NCBI RefSeq assembly: GCF_000243095.1
Contig: NZ_AHJE01000058.1
Location: 1 to 64,000, forward strand
Direction: 5' to 3'
Length of the DNA: 64,000 nucleotides
Source of the DNA: Cupriavidus basilensis OR16
GTDB taxonomy: Bacteria > Pseudomonadota > Gammaproteobacteria > Burkholderiales > Burkholderiaceae
Below are positions 1 through 8,959 of the stretch, in pieces (position 1 is the first letter of the stretch; every line of letters begins with the position of its first letter). Below the pieces are notes generated by a model. The model was not told the DNA's origin. It saw only the letters and a list, made by a program, of their open reading frames with translations, and searched no databases. The position numbers and the translations under genes are program-made.

Positions 1-70
1 CCCGCAGGGGGATGTCGTACGCCTGTTGGGTGCAAACGCCATCGCCGCTCAAAGAAGTAGCGACCAACCC
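1..70 (+). repeat. Dispersed intergenic repeat, copy A (cut by window edge)
   Basis: This stretch matches, with scattered differences, three units at 49.30-49.55 kb. Shared blocks are a CCC-GCA-GGGGG hairpin, GATGTCGTACGC, a TTGGGTSCAA block, GCCATCGCCG and AGCGACCAACC. The hairpin's left arm is incomplete, so the unit probably begins outside the window. It does not look coding. It lies beyond the stop of the leftward cyclo-ligase gene, the same type of intergenic position as the other copies. Confidence 0.75.
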
Positions 71-100
71 CCAATAGGATGAAGATGCATCCCAAATCCC

Positions 101-709
101 TCAAAACACCCCCCCCTCACTAACCACCCAATCCATCGGCAAATCATGCGCCTGCGGCACCAGCGCAATCCGGCAGGCCTCATGCCCGATGCCGATCGCA
201 ACCGGCGCGTTCCCGCCGGCAGCCAGTGCCGCCAGCGTGCGGTCATAGAACCCGCCGCCATAGCCCAGGCGGAACTTATTCGCGCTGAAACCGACACATG
301 GAATCAGCAGGGCGTCTGGCAACAAGGGCGGCGTGCCATCGGGCACGGGAATGCCGTAATGCCCGGCAATCATCGGCGTAGCCGGCTCCCACAAGTGGAA
401 ATCCAGCGGCGCGCCCGGCCGGCTTACCAGCGGCAGGGCCGCTTGCCGCCCGGGGGCGCCGGCCAGCCAGCGCGAGACCACGGCGCGGGCGTCGAACTCT
501 TGCTGGATTGGCCAGTAGAAGCCCAGGCGCTGCACGGGCAGGCGCTCCAGCAGTGCGCCCAGCGCGGCTTCGATGCCGGCATCTGCGGCGCTGCGCTGTG
601 GCAATGCGCCGCGCAGCGCGAGCAACTGGCGCCGCAGCGCCGCTCGCTGCACGCCGGGATCAGGCTTTCCGGGCTCGCCGGAGGGGCCGCGAACGTCGTC
701 GCTTGGCAT
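101..709 (-). CDS. 5-formyltetrahydrofolate cyclo-ligase
   Basis: ATP-dependent conversion of 5-formyl-THF to 5,10-methenyl-THF in cytosolic one-carbon metabolism (YgfA/MTHFS family, EC 6.3.3.2). The 202-residue product is of normal family length. The C-terminal half carries the diagnostic glycine-rich loop RLGYGGGFYDR, preceded by DALLIPCVGF. An upstream in-frame extension to 880 exists, but I chose the ATG at 709 (MPSDDVRG...) because the extension has no family character and would overlap slt. Divergent from slt with about 97 bp between starts. No 6S RNA is apparent in that short gap, although ssrS sits beside this gene in some proteobacteria. Confidence 0.9.
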   Translation of the reverse strand: MPSDDVRGPSGEPGKPDPGVQRAALRRQLLALRGALPQRSAADAGIEAALGALLERLPVQRLGFYWPIQQEFDARAVVSRWLAGAPGRQAALPLVSRPGAPLDFHLWEPATPMIAGHYGIPVPDGTPPLLPDALLIPCVGFSANKFRLGYGGGFYDRTLAALAAGGNAPVAIGIGHEACRIALVPQAHDLPMDWVVSEGGVF

Positions 710-806
710 GGCTGCGTGGGATAATGTCTGTGGTTGACCAAACATTGCACGGTCGGACGAGCGCCCTCGAAAGGGGTTTGTCCGGCCGTCACAACAAGGA
801 AGAAGA

Positions 807-2728
807 ATGCCGAAGGGAGTATATCCGCAGCGTGCGGCCAAGGCCGCCCTGGCGGCGATCGCGTGCGCACTGCTTGCCACGCCGGTATTTGCGCAGAAGC
901 GGCCTCAGCCGCAGTCCCAGCCTCAGTCGCTGGCCATCCCGAGCAACCCCGACGACGCTTTCGTGGCGTTGCGCGAAGCCGCGCGCAAGAACGACGTGGC
1001 ACGTACCGACGCCATCTCGGCCACGCTGGTGGACTACCCGATCTCGTCGTACGTCGAGTACTTCCGCATCAAGCCGCAGATGTTCGATGCCAGCGGCCTG
1101 GCCCGCGTCGACGCGCCCGACGACCAGGTGCGCGCCTTCCTGCAGCGCTACAAGGGCGAGGCCATCGCCGACCGCATGCGCAATGACTGGCTGCTGGTGC
1201 TGGGCAAGAAGCGCGACTGGGCCAATTTCGATGCCGAGTACCCGCAGTTCGCGCTCAAGGACGATACGCAGGTGGAGTGCTACGCCCTGCTGTCGCGCGC
1301 CCTCAAGGGCCAGAACGTGGCGGCGGATGCACGCGCCGCGCTGAGCGATCCACGCTACTACGGCGAAGGCTGTGTCGACCTGATCGGCTACCTGGCGCAG
1401 AGCAAGCAGATCGAGCCGAGCGACGTGGCCTTCCAGGCTCGCCAGGCGCTGGAGCAGAACTATGTGACGCTGGCCGGGCGCATCGCCGCCACTGCGCCGG
1501 ACGCGCGCGGCGACAGCAACACGCTCGCCACCGTGGTCAAGCCTACCTGAGCGCCAACGCCGGCAGCCTGTCGCGCGACGAGCAGGGCGCCGGCTGGGGG
1601 GTGATCGGCCTGTACGCCGCCAAGAAGCTCGCGCCCGAGGCGGCCGGCTACTATCGCCGCCAGATGGACCTGGGCGGCAACCAGTGGCTGTCCGACGAAA
1701 CGCAGGAGTGGCGCGTGCGCGCCGTGCTGCGCCAGGGCGACTGGAAACAGGTGCGCCAGGCAGTGGAGCTGATGCGCCCCGAGCTGCGCGCCAAGGACCC
1801 GGCCTGGACCTACTGGTATGGGCGCGCGCTCAAGGCGGACAACCGCGGCGCCGAGGCCGAGAAGCAGTTCCAGTCGATCGCCGGCCAGTTCAATTTCTAC
1901 GGCCAGCTGGCCAGCGAGGAACTGGGCAATCGCATCGTGCTGCCGGCACGCACGCCGGTCAGCGATGCCGAGGTCAATGCCATGCGCACCCGCCTGGGTT
2001 TCCTGCGCGCGCAGAAGTTCTATGACCTCAACCTGCGCTTCGAGGGCAACCGCGAATGGAACTGGGAGCTGCGTGGCATGACCGACCGCCAGCTGCTGGC
2101 CGCCGCCGACTACGCCCGCCGCATCGAACTACTCGACCGCGCCGTGAACACGGCCGACCGCACCCAGGCCGAGCACGATTTCTCGCTGCGCTTCCTGATG
2201 CCGTACCGGGACATCATGCAGCGCGCCACCGACGACGTGGGCCTGGACATGGCGTGGGCCTATGGCCTGGTGCGCCAGGAATCGCGCTTCATCATGAACG
2301 CGCGCTCCTCGGCGGGCGCCCATGGCCTGATGCAAGTGATGCCGGCGACCGCCAAGTGGGTGGCGCGCAAGATCGGCATGACGGACTTCTCGCCCTCGAT
2401 GATGAGCGATCCCAATATCAACATCCAGCTCGGCACCAACTACATGAGCATGGTGCTTACTGACCTGGACAGTTCCTGGACGCTGGCCTCGGCCGCCTAC
2501 AACGCTGGCCCGGGGCGTCCCAAGAGCTGGCGCTCCAGCTTGCCGCGCCAGGTCGAGGGTGCGATTTTCGCCGAGACCATTCCGTTCGCGGAAACCCGGA
2601 CCTACGTGAAGAATGTGCTGTCGAACGCCACGTACTATGCTGCATTGATGAGCGGCCGGCCGCAGTCGCTCAAGGATCGCCTGGGCGTGGTGTCGCCGTC
2701 GCAGATCACCACGACCAGCCTGCCCTGA
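807..2728 (+). CDS. slt: Soluble lytic murein transglycosylase (frameshifted near 1541)
   Basis: Periplasmic muramidase that cleaves the MurNAc-GlcNAc bond of peptidoglycan with 1,6-anhydro formation. It starts with a Sec signal peptide (ALLATPVFAQ) behind an AAGGAAGAAG ribosome site, followed by the helical superhelix. The C-terminal SLT domain has the catalytic Glu in VRQESRF, then GLMQVMPATA and NIQLGTNYM. The first frame stops at 1550 after ...TVVKPT. Adding one G to AAGCCTACCTGAGC restores VVKAYLSANAG and joins the rest in another frame, giving about 640 residues, normal for Slt. The remainder is intact to 2728. A lost base or sequence error is more likely than two genes. Confidence 0.88.
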
Positions 2729-2833
2729 GGTTTTCATGCCTTGAAGGCAGCGTGGCCTGCAGGCCAAAGCGGTAGCCGGCGCGTGCTCCAGCCCTGGAGC
2801 GTGCGCCAGTCGTCCCTTGCCACGGAGAGATCC

Positions 2834-3859
2834 ATGCAGACCAGCAACGTTCTAGTGATCGGAGGGGCCGGCTTTGTCGGCAGCCACCTGGTGGCCCGGC
2901 TGGCGGGCGTCGCCACCGCGTCGGCCACGCCGCTGGAGCCGGGTACCGTCGTGGAGCCGCCTCTGGACCCCGAACGCATCCTGGCCGCCACCCGTGATGC
3001 GGAGCATGCACAGCACCTGCTTCTGTTGCCGCGCGTCGAGGTGATCGAGCTGGACGTGAGAAACGACGTCGCGCTGAACGCCGCCATTGGCACGCTGGGC
3101 ACCGACGGCATCGTGGTGAACCTGGCCGGCATTCTCCATGGCGAACGCGCCGAGCCCTACGGCGCGGCCTTTGCCGCTGCCCACGTGGCCCTGCCGCGGC
3201 GCATCGTCGAAGCCTGCCGCAGCACCGGCGTGCGCAGGCTGTTGCACATGAGCGCGCTGGGCGCCGACAGCGCCGGCCCGTCGATGTACCTGCGCAGCAA
3301 GGGCGACGGCGAGCGCGTGGTGCGCGAAAGCGCTCTGGACTGGACCATCTTCCGGCCGTCGGTGATGTTCGGCCCCGACGACCACTTCCTCAATCTGTTC
3401 GCCCAAATGCAGCAACTGGCGCCGGTGGTGCCGCTGGCCTGCGCGCAAGCCAGGTTCCAGCCGGTGTACGTGCAGGACGTGGCGCAGGCCATGGTCAACG
3501 CCATGGCGACCCCGGCCACCATCGGCCACGCCTACGACCTGGCCGGGCCACAGGTCTTCACGCTCGAGGAACTGGTGCGTTTTGCGGGCCGCGCCAGCGG
3601 GCACCCGCGCCCGGTCTTGCACCTGCCCGACGCCCTGGCCCGCGTGCAGGCAGCCATCCTCGAACATATGCCGGGCGCGCCGGTGATGTCGCGCGACAAC
3701 CTGGATTCCATGCGGCTCGACAATGTCATGCACGGGCCGATCGCGCCCGAACTTGGCTTGCGCCAGCCGGTGGGACTGGAAGTGGTGATGACCGATGTGC
3801 TGGCGGGGCGCGGGCACGAGAGCTACATGCTGTCGCTGCGGCGCAGCGGCTATCGCTGA
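2834..3859 (+). CDS. NAD-dependent epimerase/dehydratase, NDUFA9-like
   Basis: Atypical short-chain dehydrogenase of the complex I NDUFA9 type. An N-terminal Rossmann fold shows GGAGFVGSHL. A later YxxxK-like pair (MYLRSKGDGE) lies at about residue 155, followed by TIFRPSVMFGPDDHF. The real substrate is unknown; NDUFA9 homologues bind NAD(P)H and are thought to be structural or quinone-related. The ATG at 2834 follows CGGAGAGATCC, a good ribosome site, so I prefer it to the upstream in-frame start at 2741. The 341-residue product is close to family size. It lies about 105 bp after slt on the same strand, with no clear terminator between. Confidence 0.82.
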   Translation: MQTSNVLVIGGAGFVGSHLVARLAGVATASATPLEPGTVVEPPLDPERILAATRDAEHAQHLLLLPRVEVIELDVRNDVALNAAIGTLGTDGIVVNLAGILHGERAEPYGAAFAAAHVALPRRIVEACRSTGVRRLLHMSALGADSAGPSMYLRSKGDGERVVRESALDWTIFRPSVMFGPDDHFLNLFAQMQQLAPVVPLACAQARFQPVYVQDVAQAMVNAMATPATIGHAYDLAGPQVFTLEELVRFAGRASGHPRPVLHLPDALARVQAAILEHMPGAPVMSRDNLDSMRLDNVMHGPIAPELGLRQPVGLEVVMTDVLAGRGHESYMLSLRRSGYR

Positions 3860-4036
3860 GCGGCAGCCCGGCTCGGCGTGGCCGCGCCTTTTGCTTGTGA
3901 CCAGGATTCACATCGCTGCGAGCGTAATTCGCTTGGAGGCGCTTGGCGCGGCTGGCTACAATGATCCGTTTGCCGGCAAGTGGTCCCGCCCGCACGCCCC
4001 GGCCTCTCTCCCCAAGTTTCCTGCAAGGATTTCGCG

Positions 4037-4726
4037 ATGAAGCTCGTCATCGGCAACAAGAATTACTCCTCCTGGTCGCTGCGCCCCTGGTTGTTGATGC
4101 GGCAGGCGGGCATCGCGTTCGAGGAGGTCAAGGTGCGCCTGTTCGTGGCAGGGTTTGACGAAGCGATCGCAAAGCATACGCCCGCGGGCAAGGTGCCGGT
4201 GCTGGTCGATGGCGATGTCTCCATATGGGACTCGCTGTCGATCTCCGAATACCTGGCCGAGTCCTTCCCCGAAAAGCAGCTCTGGCCGGCCGACCGTGCC
4301 GAGCGCGCGCATGCGCGCTCGATCTGCGCGGAGATGCATTCGGGCTTCGGCAACCTGCGCAGCCAATTGCCGATGAACGTCACCGCGGTGCTGCCGGGCA
4401 TGGGCTGGAACGTAGCGGTGCAGCGCGACGTGGACCGCGTCGCCGCGATCTGGTCCGGCCTGCGCGCGCGCCACGCTGGCGCCGGCCCGTTCCTGTTCGG
4501 CACGTTCACCATTGCCGACGCATTTTTCGCGCCGGTGGTCAGCCGCTTTGCCACCTATGGCATCCGCCTGCCCGAGGCCGCCAAGCAATATGCGGACTTT
4601 ATCCTGGCGCTGCCGGCCATGCAGGCATGGATCACCGATGCCCATGAAGAGCGCGATTTCCTCGCTGACGACGAGCCCTACCGTCTTGTCCCTGATCGCG
4701 CCGACGCGGTCGTGATCAACCATTGA
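4037..4726 (+). CDS. Glutathione S-transferase family protein
   Basis: Cytosolic GST-fold protein, 229 residues. The N-terminal thioredoxin-like domain opens with MKLVIGNKNYSSWSLRPWLL, where an N-terminal Ser is the likely glutathione-activating residue, and contains GKVPVLVDGD and the SISEYLAE glutathione-contact motif. The C-terminal helical domain has GPFLFGTFTIADAFFAPV, the N-capping box region. The ATG at 4037 follows CAAGGATTTCGCG. The stop lies 8 bp before the cca ATG, so the two are probably cotranscribed. The substrate cannot be told from sequence. Confidence 0.88.
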   Translation: MKLVIGNKNYSSWSLRPWLLMRQAGIAFEEVKVRLFVAGFDEAIAKHTPAGKVPVLVDGDVSIWDSLSISEYLAESFPEKQLWPADRAERAHARSICAEMHSGFGNLRSQLPMNVTAVLPGMGWNVAVQRDVDRVAAIWSGLRARHAGAGPFLFGTFTIADAFFAPVVSRFATYGIRLPEAAKQYADFILALPAMQAWITDAHEERDFLADDEPYRLVPDRADAVVINH

Positions 4727-4734
4727 GCTCGCCC

Positions 4735-5970
4735 ATGCAGGTGTATGCCGTAGGCGGAGCCATTCGCGACGCCTTGCTGGGCTTGTCGAGCCAGGACCGC
4801 GACTACGTGGTGGTGGGCGCAACCCCGGCCGGGATGGAAGCCGAAGGCTATAAGCCGGTGGGCAAGGATTTCCCCGTGTTCCTCCATCCCAGGACCCGGG
4901 AGGAGTACGCGCTGGCCCGCACCGAGCGCAAGACCGCTGCGGGTTACAAGGGCTTTTCGTTCTATTGCGCGCCAGACGTGACGCTGGAAGACGACCTGGT
5001 GCGGCGCGACCTCACCATCAACGCCATGGCGCAAGCGGTGGGCGACGACGGCGCGCTCACTGGCCCCGTGATCGACCCCTACGGCGGCCAGCGCGATCTC
5101 GCCGCACGGCTGTTTCGCCATGTCTCGGACGCTTTCGCCGAAGACCCGGTGCGGATCCTGCGCGTGGCCCGCTTCGCCGCGCGTTTCCATGATTTCATGG
5201 TAGCCCCGGAGACGCTGGTGCTGATGCGCCGGATGGTGGGGGCCGGCGAGGTCGACGCGCTGGTGGCCGAGCGCGTCTGGCAGGAACTCGCGCGCGGCCT
5301 GATGGAGGCGCGGCCCTCGCGCATGTTCGAGGTGCTGCGCGAATGCGGCGCGCTGGCGCGGCTGCTGCCCGAGCTGGACCGGCTATGGGGCGTGCCGCAG
5401 CGGGCCGATTACCACCCGGAGGTGGATACCGGCGTGCACGTGATGATGGTAGTGGATACCGCTGCCGCGATGGGTACCTCGCTGCCAGTGCGCTTTGCCG
5501 CGCTGATGCACGACCTGGGCAAGGGCACCACGCCCGAGGATGTGCTACCGCGCCATATCGGGCACGAGCAGCGCAGCGTCCAACTGCTGGAGGCGGTTTG
5601 CAAGCGGTTGCGCGTGCCGACTGACTGCCGTGACCTGGCCGTGGTGGTGGCGCGCGAGCATGGCAATATCCATCGCTGCGGGGAGTTCGGCGCGGCCGCG
5701 TTGACGCGCTTGCTGGAGCGGTGCGATGCGTTGCGCAAACCGGCGCGGTTTGCCGAAGCGCTGCAGGCATGCGAGGCGGATGCGCGGGGGCGGCTTGGGT
5801 TTGAGGCGCGGGAGTATCCGCAGACGGCGCGGTTGATGACGGCGCTGGAGGCGGCGGCTTCGGTGGACGCCGGGGCCGTGGCGCTGGAGTGTGCTGGGGA
5901 TCCTGGGCTGATCAAGGATCGCGTGCGTGCTGCGCGGGTTGAGGCGGTGGCGGCTAAGTTGGGGGGGTAG
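4735..5970 (+). CDS. cca: CCA tRNA nucleotidyltransferase (multifunctional)
   Basis: Adds or repairs the 3'-CCA end of tRNAs. The class II nucleotidyltransferase head reads MQVYAVGGAIRDALLGL with the catalytic acidic pair in SQDRDYVVVG, followed by RRDLTINAMAQ and the VRILRVARFAARF RNA-binding element. The C-terminal part has an HD phosphohydrolase motif (RFAALMHDLGKG, then HEQRS), as in the E. coli-type enzyme with phosphatase activity. Product 411 residues. I start at ATG 4735; a TTG four codons upstream overlaps the GST stop. The 3' end is opposed by the converging DUF2905 gene. Confidence 0.95.
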   Translation: MQVYAVGGAIRDALLGLSSQDRDYVVVGATPAGMEAEGYKPVGKDFPVFLHPRTREEYALARTERKTAAGYKGFSFYCAPDVTLEDDLVRRDLTINAMAQAVGDDGALTGPVIDPYGGQRDLAARLFRHVSDAFAEDPVRILRVARFAARFHDFMVAPETLVLMRRMVGAGEVDALVAERVWQELARGLMEARPSRMFEVLRECGALARLLPELDRLWGVPQRADYHPEVDTGVHVMMVVDTAAAMGTSLPVRFAALMHDLGKGTTPEDVLPRHIGHEQRSVQLLEAVCKRLRVPTDCRDLAVVVAREHGNIHRCGEFGAAALTRLLERCDALRKPARFAEALQACEADARGRLGFEAREYPQTARLMTALEAAASVDAGAVALECAGDPGLIKDRVRAARVEAVAAKLGG

Positions 5971-6036
5971 GGGGGTAACTGCAACTGCAACTTCAGCTTC
6001 AACGGCTCAACGTCAAGGGCAACTTCAACGGCAGTT

Positions 6037-6233
6037 TCACCAAACAACTTCCCAATCACCAACGCCACCATCGACAACAAAATCGTCGAAGCAAACGGCA
6101 ACACAAATTCCCGCCCAAACAACCGAAACCGCAAATCCCCCGGCAACCGCCCCAACCCCAGCTTCTGCAGCCAGGGCAGCGCCGCCGACAGCACGATGAC
6201 GGCCAGGAAGATGGTGAAAGTCCAGCGCAGCAT
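6037..6233 (-). CDS. DUF2905 small membrane protein (stop lost or one-base indel)
   Basis: The first 64 residues are a typical DUF2905 protein: MLRWTFTIFLAVIVLSAALP forms one membrane segment, LGRLPGDLRFRLFGREF is the family signature, and a second membrane segment ends in ALVIGKLF. Members are normally about 65-70 residues. As given, the frame does not stop there but runs antisense through the end of cca to 5409 (274 residues), with a low-complexity QLQLQLPP tail. Adding one T to the TTT run (plus-strand A-run 6042-6044) gives ...GKLFW and a stop at 6037, the expected size. I therefore report the short form. Function unknown. Confidence 0.72.
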
Positions 6234-6269
6234 GTAGGTGTGCCTAAAGGGTGGGGTAGGGTGCGCGGA

Positions 6270-7489
6270 CTATAGCGCGTGGCTGCGATCGCCGCGCGCG
6301 AAGCCTGCCAGCGGCAGCGCCGCATCGAAGTCCCGCGTCAGCGCGATGACCTTGAACAGCTCGCCCATCTCAGCCTCCGACAGCAGTTTTGTACCGCGTT
6401 GGCCGCGGGCAGGAAGCTGCGCGCGTCGTTGGGGTCCAGCGCCATCAGCAGTTCGGTGATGCCGGCATTCATCAGGAAGCGCGCCTGCGAGGCAAAGCCG
6501 GCGACCGTCAGCCCTGCATCGGCGGCGGCGTGGGCGATGCCGCTGAAGTTGACGTGGGCGGTGATGTCCTGCAGGCCGGGATAGAGGAAGGGGTCCGGAT
6601 GGGCGTGATGGCGATAATGGCACATCAGCGTGCCGCCGACGCGCTGCGGGTGGTAGTACTCGGCTGCGGGGAAACCGTAGTCGATCAGGAACACCACCCC
6701 GCGCTTGAGCATCGTGCCCACCGCGCGCGTGAAGCCTTCGGCCTCGGCGTGGGTCTCGGTGACGATGTCGTGGTCGCCGGCCACGGCGTGCAGGGCTTCG
6801 GGCAGGGCATCGGCAGCCAGCGGGCGGTCGGAGAACACAAAGGCGGCGTCCGCCGCATTGGCGTCATCGGCATCGGCATTGGCATCGTTGTCGAGGCGGG
6901 CTACGCCGCGCTCCAGCCAGCGGCCATGGCTGCGGGCGAACAGCCGCACCGGCATGGCATCCAGCACTTCGTTGCCGACCACGATCCCCTCGAAATGCTC
7001 GGGCAGGGTATCCAGCCAGGCGACGCGCGGCGCCAGGTGCGGCGCGCGGGCGGCCAGCGTGGCCTGCTGGCGCGCGCGCAGCTCGCCGGAGAGCTCGACG
7101 ATGGCGTAGTGCTCGGGCAACTGGCCTTCCTGCTCCAGGGCCAGCAGCAGGTCGGCGGCAAGCCGGCCGGTGCCGGCGCCGAATTCCAGCACCTGGGTCA
7201 GGCCCTGCGCCAGCAGCGGCGCGAACTGGCGTGCGAGCGTACGGGCGAAAAACGGGCTCAGTTCGGGGGCGGTGATGAAGTCGCTGCCATCGCGCGCGTC
7301 GCGGCCGAACTTGGCGGCGCCGCCGCTGTAGTAGCCCAGCCCGGGCGCATATAGCGCAAGCGCCATATAACGGTCGAAACCGAGCCAGCCGCCCGCGTCG
7401 TCGATAGCCTGGCCGATGCGCGCGGTAAGCGCGGCGGACGCCGACAGTGCGTCGGCGGGGGGAAGGGGTAAACTAGCGCCTTTGTGCAT
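6270..7489 (-). CDS. Class I SAM-dependent methyltransferase, MidA/NDUFAF7-like (frameshifted near 6388)
   Basis: Relative of mitochondrial NDUFAF7 (MidA), a protein-arginine methyltransferase needed for complex I assembly; the bacterial substrate is unknown. Seen: ITAPELSPFFARTLARQF, the SAM loop VLEFGAGTGRLA, GNEVLDAMPVRLF and FLIDYGFPAAEYY. The main frame ends in junk at 6338 after FLPAANAVQ. Adding one T to the four-T run (plus strand, about 6387-6390) restores VQKLLSEAEMGELFKVIAL and a stop at 6270, giving about 406 residues. Start ATG at 7489 lies 15 bp from the divergent SDR start, so promoter elements must overlap coding sequence. Confidence 0.82.
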
Positions 7490-7504
7490 ACCGCGATTGT
7501 AGCA

Positions 7505-8329
7505 ATGCCAGCCTCCGAATCCCCTGACTCCGCATCGCCTGCCGGCGCTACCGCCGCCGCCTCTGCCACCCCCGCGCGCGGCATCGCGCTCGTCACCGGC
7601 GCCGCGCGCCGGCTAGGGCGAGTGATCGCGCTGGAACTGGCCCAGCGCGGCTGGGACGTGGCGGTGCACTGCCACCGCTCCGTGGCCGAGGCCGAGGCGC
7701 TGGCCGAACAGATCCGCGCCGGCGGCCGGCGCGCGGCCGTGCTGCAGGCCGACCTGGCCGACGAAGCGTCCACCGCCACGCTGATCAAAGCCTGTACCGA
7801 TGCGCTGGGCGTGCCGACCTGCCTGGTCAACAACGCCTCGCTGTTCCAGTACGACGTGGCCACCAGCTTCTCCTATGCCTCGCTCGACACGCATATGCGC
7901 ACCAACGTGGCCGCGCCACTGCTGCTCGCGCGCGAAATGCACCGTGCCATGTCGGACACGCAGCGCGGTGTGGTCGTCAACCTGCTCGACCAGAAGCTGG
8001 ATAACCTGAATCCGGACTTCCTGTCGTATACGCTGTCCAAGGCGGCGCTGCAGACTGCCACCGTGCAACTGGCCCAGGCGCTGGGGCCCAAGCTGCGCGT
8101 GGTGGGCGTGGCGCCCGGCATCACCATGGTCTCGGGCGACCAGTCCAGCCCGGGCTTCCGGCGCGCCCACCGCATGACGCCGCTGGGGCAGTCGTCCACG
8201 CCGGAAGACATCGCGCAGGCGGTGGCTTACCTGGCCGAGGCGCGCGCCGTGACCGGCACCACGCTATACGTCGACGGCGGCCAGCACCTGATGCCGCTGG
8301 CGCGCGACGTGATGTTCCTGACCGAATAA
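7505..8329 (+). CDS. SDR oxidoreductase, pteridine reductase-like (FolM/PTR1 type)
   Basis: NADPH-dependent short-chain dehydrogenase. The cofactor loop is TGAARRLGR, the TGxxxRxG form typical of pteridine/dihydrofolate reductases rather than the usual TGxxxGxG. The catalytic region has Asp in VVNLLDQ, then Tyr and Lys in SYTLSKAAL, with a 13-residue Asp-Tyr spacing as in trypanosomatid PTR1, where Asp replaces the usual Ser. NNASLFQ is also present. It lies 70 bp before folB, supporting a reduced-pterin role (dihydrobiopterin or dihydromonapterin reduction). Product 274 residues from ATG 7505; a GTG at 7484 is an alternative. The N-terminal 25 residues are Ala/Ser/Pro-rich. Confidence 0.87.
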   Translation: MPASESPDSASPAGATAAASATPARGIALVTGAARRLGRVIALELAQRGWDVAVHCHRSVAEAEALAEQIRAGGRRAAVLQADLADEASTATLIKACTDALGVPTCLVNNASLFQYDVATSFSYASLDTHMRTNVAAPLLLAREMHRAMSDTQRGVVVNLLDQKLDNLNPDFLSYTLSKAALQTATVQLAQALGPKLRVVGVAPGITMVSGDQSSPGFRRAHRMTPLGQSSTPEDIAQAVAYLAEARAVTGTTLYVDGGQHLMPLARDVMFLTE

Positions 8330-8399
8330 GCCGAATGACGTAACCGGCGCGTGCGCCAAGTCCGCGCGCGCCTTCCCCCTCTTTTTTCCTCTCCCCATC

Positions 8400-8801
8400 A
8401 TGACCATGCTCGCCGCCCTCACACACCCCAGCCTGCAAGACTGCCGCCGCATGTTCCTGCGCAACTACGAAGTGCAGATCAATATCGGCGTGCACGAATT
8501 CGAGAAAAAGGGTGAACAGCGCGTGCTGATCAATATCGACCTGTTCGTGCCGCTGGCCCAGAGCACGCCCCAGGACGACAAGCTGCAGGAAGTGGTGGAC
8601 TATGACTTCATGCGCAATACGGTCGCCGAGCGCATGGCGCAGGGCCACGTCCACCTGCAGGAAACCCTGTGCGACGACGTGGCGCGCGCCATGCTCAAGC
8701 ACCCCAAGGTGCGCGCCGTGCGTGTCTCGACCGAAAAGCCGGATGTGTACCCGGACTGCGATTCGGTCGGCGTCGAGGTGTTCCACATCAAGAGCGCGTA
8801 G
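8400..8801 (+). CDS. folB: Dihydroneopterin aldolase
   Basis: Folate pathway enzyme converting 7,8-dihydroneopterin to 6-hydroxymethyl-7,8-dihydropterin and glycolaldehyde. The single FolB domain starts near residue 18 (MFLRNYEVQINIGVHEFEK) and includes VDYDFMRN, the conserved QETLCDDVA segment with the active-site Glu, and VRVSTEKPDVYPDCDSVGV. Product 133 residues. The start could also be the internal ATG at residue 18, since the first 17 residues lie outside the domain. Same strand as the pteridine-reductase-like SDR and ttcA. Confidence 0.9.
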   Translation: MTMLAALTHPSLQDCRRMFLRNYEVQINIGVHEFEKKGEQRVLINIDLFVPLAQSTPQDDKLQEVVDYDFMRNTVAERMAQGHVHLQETLCDDVARAMLKHPKVRAVRVSTEKPDVYPDCDSVGVEVFHIKSA

Positions 8802-8959
8802 GTTGGCCTGTCGGTTGCCGCTCTGGCAGCGCCACCGGCGCAGGGCGGCAGCTCACGGTAAAATGGCAGGTTCTCCGGCCCCGGCAGCTTGCATGTGATG
8901 CAATTGCCGCATTGCGCGCCGCTTTGCCCTTGCTTTGCCGTACCCATCGCCCCATCGCC

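Noticed and set aside
710..806. 6S RNA next to the cyclo-ligase gene
   Set aside because: The gap is far too short for the roughly 180-nt RNA and no matching fold was evident.
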